Shown here: piece by piece, positions 13,498-26,842 of the stretch
Layout: each line of letters starts with the position of its first letter
How positions within the stretch are numbered: the first letter of the stretch is position 1
NCBI GenBank assembly: GCA_029204225.1
Contig: CM055111.1
Coordinates: 8,818,864 to 8,882,863, forward strand
Reading direction: 5' to 3'
Source of the DNA: Diphasiastrum complanatum
Lineage: Eukaryota > Streptophyta > Lycopodiopsida > Lycopodiales > Lycopodiaceae
Length of the DNA stretch: 64,000 nt
Program-made: the position numbers and the translations under genes
Notes under the pieces: generated by a model
The model's database searches: none
Told to the model about the DNA's origin: nothing
The model's input: only the letters and a program-made list of their open reading frames with translations

Positions 13498-13929
13498 TGC
13501 TACATGTTTTCTAGCTGCATTCTCTGTAACGATCAAAGCAACCAGATTTGATGGAGACAGTAAGATCTGAAAGGGTTCCTTAAAGTTTCAAGTTGCTACG
13601 TCGATTTTTCTAGCGTACAACAAGAAAGTATTTGCAGACATGCAGATAATATTCTGCAACAGGAAGGTAACATAAGATCTGTGAATTGGGAGCTGATTAT
13701 GATAGAGACGTTATATCATAGCCCCGTAGGTTTCCGAGTAGGAATCCAGCTAACCATCAGCAACGAGACGCCTGTCACTCTCTGAAGCTTTTTCTGGATG
13801 TTGTAGAACGTACAGATAATAGATCGCTTTGGCGCTTTGTCGGGAGCTACTCTTCCTGGGTTGCTGTAGTTCGGAGCTAGCCTATGCCTGTAATATATGA
13901 CACCGTATAATTGGAGCTGGTCTTTTACA
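13498..13929. other. 5' flank of left ABCG copy
   Basis: Non-coding sequence upstream of ABCG exon 1, matched by 55,945-56,352 in the other arm. Conservation between arms reflects shared duplication and does not prove a promoter. No clear TATA element was chosen. Confidence 0.5.
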
Positions 13930-14734
13930 TCTATCCACAAATTAATGCACTTCAAAAATACAAGGGCACACTTCAGTGCTCATAACTAAAAAAAAATTAT
14001 AACCTTATAAAAAACTTAAAAAGAATTTTTTTAAAATAATTTGTTATGCATTTTTTTAAACCTTAAGATTTTTTGAGGTATCAACTATTTCTAAGTTCTA
14101 GCACATCTTTACTAGTTAGGTCTTGTTACTAGTTAGTTCCTTAGACATTCACAACTTTCAAGTCATTACTTAATTATCGATTGAGTCACCAAGTATTTAA
14201 GAGGATGTGTCTTGCTAGGAGTAGTACTCATAAACCTTCTCATTGCTCATTCTTGAGTCATTGGGTAAGTAGCTTTTGGAATACTTTTAGAGTGTACTAG
14301 TAATGCATGCTCGGCCAACGGCGGGCAAATTCAAATGTGAGGGCGGCGGGCCCGTGCCCATCCCCCCTGCTCGCCCACGTCTTCGCCATGCCTGTGGTCT
14401 TCACCCTTTCTTCACCCTTCCTTAGCCTTTTTTACCTATAAACATGGGTTTCCGGGCAGCTCACGTTGCCCGTGAGAGCGTGACGGGCAGCGTGAGCTGT
14501 CCGGAAACCACTTTTCTTTTAGTATATATAGACTTTACATCATCTATTTGCAACTTGCAACTTGCATTGTGCAATGTGCAATCTAAATATCAGATTTGAT
14601 TCAACAGATTTAATCCTAAGTGCCCTTAGGACTTGTTAAACAAATTTTTGTTTCACATTTTTTAGAAATTAAATTTAGCCAAATTCAGAAAGTCACAAAT
14701 CTAAAGAGGTAAAATGCCAAATCCAACAAATCTA
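13930..14734. other. left-arm-specific block of about 0.8 kb
   Basis: The right arm has only about 120-140 unrelated bases here (about 55,803-55,944). The block holds a run of A/T sequence, then a GC-rich island (about 14,310-14,515) with a strong hairpin, then AT-rich DNA. No coding region is seen. It may be an insertion in the left arm or a replacement in the right. Terminal repeats were not identified. Confidence 0.6.
14447..14509. repeat. GC-rich hairpin
   Basis: Two 27-bp arms (14,447-14,473 and 14,483-14,509), beginning GGTTTCCGG and ending CCGGAAACC, are inverted with only two mismatches and separated by 9 bases. It is an exceptionally stable foldback for this AT-rich region and lies in the block unique to the left arm. 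It could be part of a foldback or MITE-like element. No gene is attached. Confidence 0.85.
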
Positions 14735-16569
<1,835 letters not shown>

Positions 16570-16905
16570 TTCGTGAGGGGTTCGCCATTTGAAATAGTGT
16601 TCTAGTGCCTCTTGCAGTCATAACTTCATTGATATGGGCAATGATGGTCCTTCACGACCACATTGATCAATGGTAATGACTTTCGTGCCCTTTTGTTGAA
16701 TGAGCAAATGTCGGTTGGAGTTGTATTTGGGCATTGCTCCACCCCAGTGAAGATATCTCACAGCTCCTTATCCATCAAAATACTCTTCATTTTGAATTTC
16801 CAAATGCTATAATTGGACACCTCATCCAATTTACTGGCTTCTCCAAGCATGAATTCTCCGAATCCTACCATTCTACCAAAAAGTGCTCCTATAATATCTT
16901 AATGA
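16570..16905 (-). pseudogene. copia gag N-terminal fragment, left-arm copy
   Basis: Read on the minus strand this encodes a copia Gag start: a KLDE-type segment, then an IWKFKMKSILMDKEL-type helix (about 16,765-16,820), then SFNKRAQKAF and an acidic helix. It matches the better copy at 53,590-54,010. Gag of this kind forms the retroelement particle. Stops and frameshifts interrupt it and no other gag sequence follows in order. Confidence 0.7.
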
Positions 16906-17099
16906 GACTAAATGAAAGGCTTATATTGTAATGAGAATAGGCACTACGCCCACTCCTCATAAATTGGCACTCATCACCATTCGACTCCATGAAATTGGTA
17001 CATGTCACCATTCGTCGATGCAACTCTATCTCGATCGTTTTGATTGTGCCAAAAATGACCTTGGAGGACATGGTTGACTGTGTGTGTGGGAGGGTGGGG

Positions 17100-17206
<107 letters not shown>

Positions 17207-17767
17207 TTACACAGTTTCACATAGTTCCTCTTGACAAAGCAAGCCTAAACCCTCTTAAGCCTTTATTTTAGCTTAAATAAACAATCAACAAGGTATATAT
17301 GTCATAAATCACTGGTGAACATATTAGAGACAGATTTTAACAAATTATCAAATGCTCCATTGTTGTCCATGCAGCGTGAGTATACACAAACATGAGGTAG
17401 AACCATCGCTGGCCAACGGGCTACTACAAAGTATAATGAATTAAAAATTTCATGAATGGTCCATCGTTGTGATTAGCAGACCTTCCACAATATAAATCCT
17501 TGTTATCAAGATGCTATGATTACTTATGTGGAGTGAGAACACTTCCCACATACATCTAAAATGATTGCATAACTAAAGAGATGATTGCATCAACAAATCT
17601 AGATAAAACAAGCCACTTACCATGAAGTAGAAACCAGAGAAGGCAAGCTTGATAGGGTGCACTTTCTACAATGAGCAACTTGCTGAACTCTCCTCACACC
17701 ATGTTGTGAAGAAACGTCAGTCGAGAATGGGTGATATATAGTGGTCTGTGAGGAAACTTTGATTATC

Positions 17768-18340
17768 ACAAAATAATAATGTCGGAGCATATTGATTCAG
17801 ACTGATATCTGAAAGTTTCTCAACCAAATTGCTTCCTTTGTAGCTTGTGAGGCTACGATATACTCTAATTATGTAGAAGATAGAGCTATCAAAGATTGCT
17901 TGCGATTATTCCAGAAAATTGGACCATTGTTGAGGAAGAATGTAAATTTGGAAGTGGATTTACGAGTGTCTAATCTCCTGTCCAACTTGCATCTGTAAAA
18001 CCAATGAGTAAATTGATTTTGTCATTAGTGACTGCTCCATAACAAATGCAAAAGTCCATAGTAGCTTGAAGATATCTCATGACTCTGATAAGAGCCTTCC
18101 AATGTGTTACACCAGGGTTCATCATATATTGATTTAAAAAAATGACTGCAAAAGCTATATCTGGCCTGGTACAGATCATTGCATACCTAAGAGATCCTAT
18201 AATCGAATGGTAAGGATATTCACACATCTGCTCCTTCTCTAGAATTGTTTGAGGACAATGGTCCTTTGACAATTTGAGACCTGGTTCCATTGGTGAGAGA
18301 GCTAACTTGCAATGGAGCCTAGATTACATCAGGCAGGAAC
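17768..18340 (-). pseudogene. copia RNase H region, left-arm copy
   Basis: On the minus strand the frame reads YHSIIGSLRYAMICTRPDI (about 18,160-18,215), HWKALIRVMRYL (about 18,070-18,105) and FTDASW, then in other frames a degraded SRSLTSYKGSNLVEKL-type stretch. This is the RT-RNase H linker and RNase H start of a copia element of the same family as element A. It ends abruptly at about 17,767, where sequence matching 52,345 begins. It is dead by frameshifts and truncation. Confidence 0.8.
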
Positions 18341-18659
18341 TGCTGCTCCTACAAGATGATATACCTTCAGCCTTCGGATTTATTTCAAATGGTAAACTTG
18401 TAAGTATCTGTAAACACTCTATTCTTTATGTATAGTTTCTTTCAAAAATTTATCGTATAATCTTTATCCTAAATATAACATACTTTGTGTTGAATTTATG
18501 TAGGTGGTAAAGACATGAGTTCGAGATCAAATGTAGAGATATTGGTGAAACTATCCAACTGATGGAAGAACACTGAGATTTGCTATTTGAAAATACGTAT
18601 CCATCATCGTTATTGAATATGAAAACAAGAATCTTGTTATTTTATCAATCTAGAAAATT

Positions 18660-19330
18660 GCAATCCAGTATTGCACTATGGACACAACTTAATTTTAAGA
18701 ATCTATATTGATATCAATAAAAATCCCATAAATGGGTTGTTTACATGTAAGATTGTATCTCTTTTTTTGGATAGTAATATATACATATTTACATTTGAAA
18801 TCCTATTCAATAAGTTTATCTTTATTTTCTATATCAATATCAGGAGCTATCAAGGTAACAATCTCCTATCTTGTAATTTCACCTTCCTCTGTATTAGGAA
18901 GGACTTCTATGTCTCTTTGATTGTATATATTAAGATCTGCATCTTGAGCAACCTAAAAGGCTGTTAAGGCAGGAGCAGCATTATTTTTAATGCCCTCAAG
19001 CTCTGGCACAAAACTTACACCATTCTGTACAAAAGTTTTGACCAACTCTTGCCGCAATCTATACACTTCATCAGGATTATACAAGTCAAGAGTGAATTGT
19101 CATGACAAACCAAGAGAATGAGCAAATCACTAACAATGACACTAAATAAATGATAATTAAAATGTAAAGAACAACAAATGTGCAAAATATTACCTTTTCA
19201 ATATCGACATCGACTTGTAGATTGTACCACTCAAAAAAGAGCTTTGTATTATACAGGACGAACCATGCACAACTAAAAGCATCCTTTTGTTGTACAAGCT
19301 GCATATATTGAATGGAAATTATTACATCAA
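18660..19330 (-). pseudogene. Ulp1-like (C48 peptidase) fragment, left-arm copy
   Basis: On the minus strand, 19,195-19,300 encodes LVQQKDAFSCAWFVLYNTK. The Gln six residues before the Cys and the following hydrophobic helix fit the Gln/Cys part of a Ulp1/C48 SUMO-protease fold (usual form QxxxxDCG). A donor GT follows at about 19,194, and a second coding stretch (about 19,090-18,970) reads DLYNPDEVYRLRQELVK. An acidic tail with stops follows. Such domains occur in host proteases and are often captured by plant transposons. The His and Asp catalytic residues are not present here. Confidence 0.45.
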
Positions 19331-19335
19331 ATCCA

Positions 19336-20165
19336 TCATAGGATCATGTTTTTGAAGTCAAACTCGAATGGTGGGAGCACATTCAAACCTATATGACCAG
19401 AATAAAGACAATAAAGAATGAACTGCATTCCATAGGCGATTGCATATGTGATGTCGAGTTGGTGCGTGGCATTGCCAATCCTTATCAAATGTTCATGCTT
19501 GTGAGGCTTGTGCTTTGGGAAAAGCACATAGAAGCCATTTCCAAGATGTTCTACTTCCTCTCAAGAAATTTTTCAACTAATCCACTCGAATGTGCATTTC
19601 TCTTCAACTAAAAGCAATGGTGGTGTTATTAATGACTATTCAAGATTCATATAGATTTATCTCTTCTCTTCAATGTCAATGATGTTTGAAACTTTCGCGA
19701 CCAAATTCCAGTAGTATTGTGAGCAACAAGACATCAAAAGGGAACTTACATGTCCTTATTCACCTCAACAAAATGGAGTGGCCGAGAGGAAAAACTGAGC
19801 TCTATGAATGTGCAAAAGCTATGAGGTTGGATGCATGTCTTCCAAAGACATTTTTGGGGTGAGGCTCTCACTTGTGCAAACTACATATGCAATTTGTTGC
19901 CTAATCTTGCTATTGGAGGTAGAACACTTGTGAATTGTTGTATAAGAAGAAGCCTAATGTTGAGAACTTGAGGATATTTGGATCCAAAAGTTTTATACAT
20001 GTTCCATTGAAAGTAAGGAGTAAAGATGATCCCAACTCTATCAAGGAGGTCATGGTTGGATATTCCACCACTAGAAAAGCTTATGGAATTTTTTTACTAG
20101 TAAGATCACGATTAGTAGAGATGTCATTTTCCATGAGGGGCAAAATTTCAAGCTTGAAGGGGCCG
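19336..20165 (+). pseudogene. copia gag and integrase fragments, left-arm copy
   Basis: In shifting frames the plus strand reads a gag segment TRIKTIKNELHSIGD...DVELVRGIANPYQMF (19,393-19,500), then a pre-integrase cysteine segment and integrase words (SPQQNGVAERKN-type near 19,760-19,795; later IFGSKSFIHVPLK at 19,971-20,010). Protease and most of the integrase core are missing, so it is a heavily deleted copia copy. Matching to the right arm stops at about 20,058, but the integrase C-terminal reading continues to about 20,165. Confidence 0.7.
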
Positions 20166-20787
20166 AGAGCACTCTTCATGATGGTGGATCTTCATATCTA
20201 TCAATGATCTGAGATGATGATGGGAAAGGGCCGAGGCTTGAGGAGGAGTCTTCTCAGCCAAAAACTCCACAATTGTGCCTTGTTTCAATTCATCTATGGA
20301 TCTTAATGACCACATTGTTCTTGTGTATGTAATTTGTGCTCCCCTTGGTGCTGAGAGGGTTTCTAACATAAGAGCTTAGGAGTGCAATCTACAAAATCAA
20401 GGTGTTTAGTGAGGTATGACCAATGCAAATCACGTTGTTTTTAATAATAACCACAAATAAGATGATTCAAGATGATCTAACTAATGTGCTTATGCCAATT
20501 GGTATTTAATTTGCTTATAAAGGTACATTTCATCCAAAGAGATACAACTAGCATCCATTGAGGCAACAAGACCAAGGCACACTTCATCTACTTTCATCAT
20601 TTGGCTATTCATAGTCAATTATAGTGTATTATTATTGTGATTTTGGTGTGATCTCATTGATCGATATTATCAATACAGGCACTGTCCATAGCCAATGCAT
20701 GTTTTTCCTGGAACAATTTATGAAAACATTGAAAGGCTTCGTACAATAAAGAGAAAGGCCTAAGGGAAGCATGACATAAGGGTGGAT
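20166..20787. other. no recognisable gene
   Basis: Residual copia-like reading may continue to about 20,380 (antisense frames are open by chance). Otherwise this is unassigned AT-rich DNA between the left arm and the LTR of element A. Confidence 0.4.
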
Positions 20788-21867
20788 AGTATTGGAGAGA
20801 GAGATATAGAAAGAGAGAAAGAAAAGAGAGTGTCGTGAGTGAGAAACAAAAAATCAGCTTAGAAGGTAAGACGAATATGAACGAGAAACGAAACACAAAT
20901 GAGAAACGAAACACGAACGGAAAGTGTTCGTGCGCAGTGGAACGATCTATACGACTCTCTCCATAAGCATGACTACGCCTATCAAAACGAACAGAGCGTT
21001 AGTGATGGAAATCACGATCATTCTTGATTACGCAACATCAATAAATGAAGCACCAGAAGGATAATTTGTCACGAACAACAAGACAAATTATGTGTCGCGA
21101 ATGATTCGCGAAGATTTAGACTTGGCTCAAGTGATAATTAGTCACGAATGATTCGCAAAAGACAAGACTAAATGCTAGTCGTCTACTACCAAAATGAGCA
21201 ACTAGAAAAGTTAGACAGAATGAATGATAAGCATAGCAATATTAACACAGATCTAAATGCAGAACAAAGAACTATTATCATATTAAGTATATGAAGTATA
21301 CATGTCAATAATGCAGTAGAGCAGAAGACAATACTGGACGAAACCACGTGCTCCACAAAGCTTATTTCAATCTGAAAAAGGAATGAAACCTTAATATTGA
21401 CAATAAAGAATCAATGCACAGGGCATCTACTTAGTCTATCTCTCTGATAAGCTTCTGATGCTAATTTACATACACTCTCCTCTTCACATCTTCAATCATC
21501 AAACTGAATGCTCAAATGGTATTCAGTATATATATATACATAATGTTACAAGTGTGCAGATGAAGAAAGTACAGGGTGGATTTGTTGTTTGTAGGAGATC
21601 ATGGGTGGCTGCAGTCGTTGTCTAGTCTGTTAGTGCAGCTGCATGGGATGAGCGTGAAAAGGATGCGACGTCAGCCTTTGTTGAGATGAACGTTGGTCGT
21701 CACCTGAACACGTGTAAAAACACAATGTCGCGATTCTTTCGTCTTTTCTTCACCTGTGAGAATTTGCATGTTAATATGTAGATTACGCAACAATGCGAGT
21801 AAATATGCAACATGAATGGAGGCAGATTAAAATGGGATTTAGGAGAGTAGAGGAAATAAATCCAACA
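20788..21867 (-). repeat. 3' LTR of copia element A
   Basis: On the minus strand it begins TGTTGGATTT at 21,867 right after a purine tract (AAGGAGCGG), and ends near 20,788 in a CTCTCTCTCC-type end that matches the LTR end beside the PBS at 26,038. Length is about 1,080 bp. It shares a GATAGGCGTAGTCATGC segment with the LTR at 50,578-51,745, so the two belong to one family. The last bases have mutated from the expected CCAACA. Confidence 0.75.
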
Positions 21868-21879
21868 CCGCTCCTTAAT

Positions 21880-22440
21880 CTGGATCCGTGAATGCCTTGA
21901 TCTTCAGACTAAGCAATGCACAACATTCGTTGTGTGCGTTAACACTGAGTGCTTTTGTGAATATGTCTGCAACCATGTCCCGCATTCTGTAGTACGTTAA
22001 GCTTATTTCCTTGTTGAGAACCTTGCCCCTGATGTAGTGTTATGTAATTTCAATGTGCTTACTCCTAGAGTGAAAGCTAGGGTTGGCCGATAAGGCAATA
22101 GCACTCTGATTATCACAAAATAAAATTGTAGGGCTGTACTAATTCAGATTAACATATGAGAGTAAATTTCTCAACCAAAATGCTTTCTTGATAGATTGAG
22201 AAGCAGCAATGTATTCTACTTCTGTAGAAGAAAGTGCGATAGAAGTTTGCTTACGACTGTTCCATGAGATAGGACCGCCGTTGAAGAAGAATGTAAATCC
22301 AGATGTGGATTTACGATTGTCTACATCTCCTCCCCATCTTGCATCAGAATAACCATTGAGCTGATGAAAATTGTTGTTGATGACATCTCCATAGCAGATG
22401 CACTGGTCCATGGTAGCTCAAATATATCGCATGACTCGTG
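21880..22440 (-). pseudogene. copia A RNase H and 3' end of pol
   Basis: The minus strand encodes GYSDARWGGD (about 22,325-22,355), the first-Asp block of RNase H, then GGPISWNSRKQ, and ALSSTEVEYIAAS (about 22,200-22,240) with the catalytic Glu in the SSTEVEY motif. The frame continues with degraded DNQSAI and HIRxKH-type words to the purine tract. RNase H removes the RNA strand during reverse transcription. One stop lies upstream at about 22,420. Confidence 0.85.
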
Positions 22441-22600
22441 TGAGAGCCTTCCAATGGGTAATGCCAGGATTAGCCATATATTGGCTGAGTGAGCTTACAA
22501 CAAAAGAGATATCTGGTCTTGTACAGACCATTGCATACATGAGAGATCCAAGTATCGATCGATAAGGATACTCTCTCATTTGCTCCTCTTTCTGCTTGGT

Positions 22601-23405
22601 CTAGGGACATTGGTCCTTTGACAAATGCAGGTTTGGATCTATTGGTGAGTGAGCTAATTTACAATTCATCAAATTATATCTATTAAGAACATTCTGAAGA
22701 TACCTTTGTTGAGTGATGTAAATCAATCGCTTTGCTCTGTCTCTATGGATCTGAATTCCCAGACATAAGTAAGCTTCGCCCAGATCAGTCATGTCAAACT
22801 TTGAAAACAATATCTGCTTCGAATCCTTGACCATATTGGTATTGTTGCTGAAGAGCAATATATCATCCACGTATAAGGTGATGATAATAAAGGATTGTTG
22901 CGCTGACTTGGAATAGACGTTGCAATCAACAATGCTTGGTTTAAATCCTTGTTCAATGAGGAATGTATTGATCCTCTGAAACCAAGCTCTAGTAGACTGT
23001 TTCAAGTCGTACAGTGCTTTGTGGAGTTTACAGACATGATTCTTCATACCTTCCAAAATGTATCCTTCGGACTGGATCATGTAGATTTTTTTTTTTTATA
23101 ACTCCATTTAAATAGGCTGTTCGTACATCAAGTTGATGCAATTCGAGGTCGGCAACTACAACATAAGATAGAAGCATTCTGATCGATGAATGTTTGACTA
23201 CTGGACTGAAAGTCTCATTGTAGTCAACATTGAGGATCTGGGTGAATCCTCGTGCTACTAGTCTTGCCTTCCTTCGATCAATTGCTCCATTGGCATTGTA
23301 TTTGATTTTAAAGATCCATTTGCAATCAATGATAATGCAGCCAATAGGAGCTTCGACTAATGACCATGTATGATTCTTGATTAGAGAGGAATACTCTCTG
23401 TCCAT
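22601..23405 (-). pseudogene. copia A reverse transcriptase
   Basis: Two overlapping frames join by one frameshift at about 23,080. Domain order: IDCKWIFKIKYNANG (about 23,275-23,320), ARLVARGFTQ, QLDVRTAYLNG (about 23,110-23,142), then LHKALYDLKQSTRAW (about 22,980-23,025) and the catalytic LYVDDILLF (about 22,850-22,880), followed by LGIQIHRDR. The active-site Asp pair is present. An A-rich run at 23,085-23,097 (T-run on plus) marks the frameshift. The enzyme makes cDNA from element RNA. Confidence 0.9.
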
Positions 23406-23645
23406 AGCTTCTCTCTAGAGATCAGAGTCTGGTTGGCTGAGTGCCTCTTTGATTGTCGTCGGTTCCTATATCAAGAGACAAGCAAACTCAAGAGTATACC
23501 TTGTGGGCTATGTGTGCACTCGGCTTGATCTTCTGAGCAGATTCGACTGGTGAACTGCTCCTGGGACTTGCTGGGTAACAACAACATCTTCGTCTGATTT
23601 ATTGTCACGAAGTGGGTTGACAATAGACATGCCTGAGCCAGAAGC

Positions 23646-24404
23646 TCAGACTGTCGTGTCAATGGCAAGTGATGAAGGTCCTTCTTGAGCAATATCCTTG
23701 TCTTTGAGGTCGACGAATTTATCCTCGATAAAGACTATATCTCGGTTATACAAGATTTGCTGGGTATCAGGATCATACAACTTATAAGTATTATCGGATG
23801 AAGTATATCCGATCAGGATGGTCTTGAGACCTTGGAAGTCCAATTTCTTACTCATGTCTTTTGGGATCTGCGAGTAGGCAATGCACCCAAACACTCTTAG
23901 GTTCTTCAAAGAAGGCTTAGAGCCTGTCCACACCTCGTGGGGTGTCTTGCCTGAGAGGGCCTTGGTCGAACATCTATTCTAGATGTAAGCTGCAATGGAG
24001 ACAGCTTCAGCCCAAAATCTCTTGGGCAACGATGCATGCGATAACATACATTTGGTAGATTCAACCAAGGTATGGCTCTTCCCCTTGGCTCAGCCATTAG
24101 ACTGAGGACTATAAGGAGTGATGAATTGCTGCTCAATGTCTTGGCTTTGGCAGTACTCCTTAAACTCAATAGAGATATATTCTCCACCATTGTCTGACCT
24201 GAGGGCCTTGATCGTCCTTCCAGTCTCCTTCTCTGCACGCTCCTTGAAGATTCTGAAACAGTTGAAGGCTTCTGATTTCCTTTTTATAAAATACACCACA
24301 GTCCTTCTGGAAAATTCATCAATAAAGGTTATAAAATACTTGGGATCCTTCAACGAAGGATTTTTCATTGGGCCACAAATATCTGAATGTACAACATCTA
24401 GCAA
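23646..24404 (-). pseudogene. copia A integrase core and C-terminal region
   Basis: It starts with LDVVHSDICGPM (24,366-24,401), carrying the first catalytic Asp, followed by FIDEFSRRTVVYF and the second Asp block ALRSDNGGEY (about 24,177-24,206). A stop sits after SPQSNG at about 24,090. The distal part reads WAEAV and then, at 23,646-23,933, VWTGSKPSLKNLRVFGC and LIGY, the chromo-like GKGY/LIGY end usual in copia integrases. Integrase inserts the cDNA into the genome. Confidence 0.9.
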
Positions 24405-24460
24405 TCCTCTAGCAATATGTTGATGGCTTGATTTAAATGGTTTCCTAGTCTGTTTACCAA

Positions 24461-25020
24461 CTAGACAGTCTTGACAGACAGGTAACTTGACTTTTCGCGA
24501 GGATAGTCGAGATCAAGAACAATAGATTGTCTAGACATTTGTTGTATAGCAGCATGATTTAAATGACCAAGTCTATAATGCCAAAGTAGACCTTTGTTTG
24601 AATGAATAGAAGTGCTGAGAGAAAAACAATGACTTAATTTATATAAGTATCCATGCCTCTTTCTGAGTGCTAGGATCTTGCCTGTCCTATCAACTACTTT
24701 ACACTGATCACATTCGAATTCTACTCTATGTCCTAGATCTGTGATTCTACTCACAAAGAGCAGATTCGTAGATAAATTTGGTACATACAGGACTTTAGAG
24801 AGTAGCTTAGACTGATCATTTGCAAAGCTTAATCTTATAGTGCCTTCACCTTTAATAGCTTGTGCGCTATTGTCACCAAGGTGGACATATTTTTGGGTAC
24901 TATAAGGTGTATAGGACTCGAAACAGCCAATGAGGCTAGTCATATGTTAAGTGGCTCCGAAATCCAGGAACCAAGAACTGTCGCCAGATGCTCCTTGATA
25001 GCTGGTCATGAAGGCATCAT
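24461..25020 (-). pseudogene. copia A protease and pre-integrase domain
   Basis: The minus strand reads SWFLDFGAT (about 24,950-24,975), the aspartic-protease active-site motif (usual form DSGAT), then an in-frame stop and HMTSL. After that come VLYVPNLSTNLLFVSRI (about 24,755-24,805) and the zinc-binding LLWHYRLGHLN (about 24,555-24,590), the His pair of the HHCC domain. The protease matures the polyprotein. The stop inside the protease motif is a clear defect. Confidence 0.85.
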
Positions 25021-25099
25021 GATCTACTTCTTGAATAGACTGTGGAGCTTCTGCAGCTACATTTTTCACTTGATTCGACTGCCCCTTGCTGTTGTTCTT

Positions 25100-25881
25100 C
25101 ACTTGAAGTATCAGACAATCTGGTATTTCGTGGTTGTTTCACTTACAATATCTGTACAACGGCTTCTTCTTTGTTTGTGGATTTGACTGTTCCTTGTGCT
25201 GAGCTGGTTTCTGGTCTGGCTTTGATTGCTTCGGGCCTTTTTTCTTCTTCTAGTTTTCGTGCTCTTGTTGATGTACAAGGCGTGAGAGTCAGCTAAGGAA
25301 CTTGAGGCTTCGTTCCTCCACGTGTATTCCTGCAACAACATAGTAGTGACTCTCGAAAGAGTCAATTCTGGATGAGTCATGATGATCATCACCCAACTGT
25401 CGTAAGAGCTTGGCAAGCTTGTAGGCAGTTGCATCATTGTGTCTTGATCGTCTATGACAGATCCGACAGCGGCCATTTGTCTTAGCAGGTTCTTGAATTG
25501 ATTAATGTGATTCTGTAGAGAATCACCATTCGTCATCTTGAGGGAGTAGAATTTCTTCCTGAGATGTAGCTTGGGAGCTATATCTCGCACTTCATATAGT
25601 GTGCTCAAGATGTCCCACACTTCTTTTGATGTCTGAGCCTTGGATACATGGTTGATCTGCGTATCCATGATGTTGAGGATGATCAACGTGAAAGCCTTTC
25701 CATTCTTCAACTTCCATTTGGCGATTGCTGCATCATCTGCTTTGGGTTTCTCTTTTGCACCTGTAACAATGTCATACAATTCTTTAGCCATTAGTATAGT
25801 TTTCATCTTAAATTTTCACAGATGGTAATTGGCTCCATCAAGATTGTCCATGATAGGACTGGCTTTCCCTTGGGAATCCAT
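25100..25881 (-). pseudogene. copia A gag
   Basis: The ATG at 25,881 begins MDSQGKASP, then NLDGANYHL, a TGA in place of the usual Trp (about 25,829), and KFKMKTILMAKELYDIVTG. The UBN2/Retrotran_gag core continues to about 25,250 (LHLRKKFYSLKMTNG near 25,540), followed by a Lys/Arg/Ser-rich tail and a degenerate zinc knuckle (about 25,100-25,150). Gag forms the particle that packages the RNA. The single TGA and the missing knuckle Cys make it non-functional. Confidence 0.88.
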
Positions 25882-26025
25882 GTGGAAGAATTAGTCTAAG
25901 TGATAGGGAAAACTATCAGTGACTTAAGTATGAAAATTTGATACTAAAAATACAGAACAAGAAAACAATTACTCTATCGGCTAGTAGAGTCTTCTACTAT
26001 GGAAGCTTATCAAGCTATGAAAATA

Positions 26026-26037
26026 ACTCTAATACCA
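26026..26037 (-). promoter_or_regulatory. primer-binding site of copia A
   Basis: On the minus strand TGGTATTAGAGT directly follows an LTR end CCAACA. It is the usual plant copia minus-strand priming site complementary to the 3' end of initiator Met-tRNA (TGGTATCAGAGC, two changes). Confidence 0.85.
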
Positions 26038-26043
26038 TGTTGG

Positions 26044-26068
26044 AGAGAGAGAGAGTGTGTGTGTGTGT
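26044..26068. repeat. short GA/GT microsatellite at the A/B junction
   Basis: A GA run followed by a GT run sits exactly where the surviving LTR end of element A meets the truncated RT of element B. It probably derives from the TC-rich LTR end and may have promoted the deletion. Confidence 0.7.
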
Positions 26069-26790
26069 TAAACTCACTTCGTGTCCTTTTTTCCACACTC
26101 TACTCCAAGGCAATAATGCATCAGGCTGAGATCTGTCATCTCAAATTGTTTCGTGAGGTCTTTCTTGATCATGTCTATCATCTCTTGATTATTTCCCATA
26201 ATAATCAAGTCATCAACATAAAGAGCAATCAAAGCAACCACACCATCAAAGCATAGGATATTTGGATTAGAATGTGTTCTCACCATCCTCTTTGAATGAA
26301 AGTAGGCATCAATCCTGCTATATCATGCATGTGGTGCTTGTTTAAGGCCATAAAGTGCTTTCTTCAAGCGACATACTTTATTCTTCTGTCCTCTCGCCAT
26401 AAAGCCTTCAGGTTGATCTATGAACACCTCTTCTTCTAACTCACCATTTAGAAAAGCAGATTTCACATCCATCTGATGCAAAGGCCAACCAAAATGTGAA
26501 GCTAAAGCAGCAAGTAGACGTAGAGTATTCCACTTACATATTGGCGCAAAGGTCTCCTCATAGTTGATGCCTTTACTTTGTTACCCTTTGATCACCAATC
26601 TTGCCTTGTGCTTTGCTATACTTCCATCTGCATGGCACTTAGTCATGTATACCCATTTGCAACCAATGGTTTTCTTGCCAACTAGTGGTTCTACTGAGTC
26701 CCATGTGCTATGCTTAGCAATTGACTCCATCTCCTCTCCCATGGCCTTGACCCAAATGTCATCATCCTTCACTTCACCATAAGTCGAAGG
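26069..26790 (-). pseudogene. copia B reverse transcriptase
   Basis: The N-terminal part reads WVKAMGEEMESIAKHSTW (about 26,710-26,765) and IGCKWVYMTKCHADGSIAKHKARLV (in pieces, 26,590-26,680). The middle (26,290-26,580) is in other frames with words for the YAPV, WHPLHQMDVKSAF-type and YGLKQAP-type blocks. The catalytic LYVDDLIIMG lies at about 26,195-26,225, then CLGVEC. The sequence ends at the microsatellite, so the thumb and RNase H are lost. Confidence 0.85.
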
Positions 26791-26842
26791 TTCTTTGCTT
26801 TAAATAATGCTAGATAGGAGAGCATAATTTGCTTCATACCTT

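Larger units (their letters stand above)
20788..26037 (-). mobile_element. copia element A (Ty1/copia), nearly complete, 5' LTR lost
   Basis: On the minus strand the order is PBS (26,037-26,026), gag, protease, integrase, RT, RNase H, polypurine tract and 3' LTR, the Ty1/copia order. Interruptions are few: a stop in the gag start, a stop in the protease motif, a frameshift and scattered stops in IN/RT. It is therefore the youngest autonomous-type element in the window. On the 5' side only about a dozen LTR bases remain next to the PBS before sequence of element B begins. Terminal duplications could not be established. Confidence 0.9.

Noticed and set aside
18671-18967. A 98-codon plus-strand ORF conserved in both arms (mirror copy 49,324-49,620 minus)
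   Set aside because: It is antisense to the acidic tail of the Ulp1-like fragment. Conservation between arms only reflects the duplication, and it has no recognisable domain.
24118-24423. Plus-strand ORFs opposite the copia A integrase and gag
   Set aside because: Antisense of well-supported integrase and gag motifs on the minus strand.
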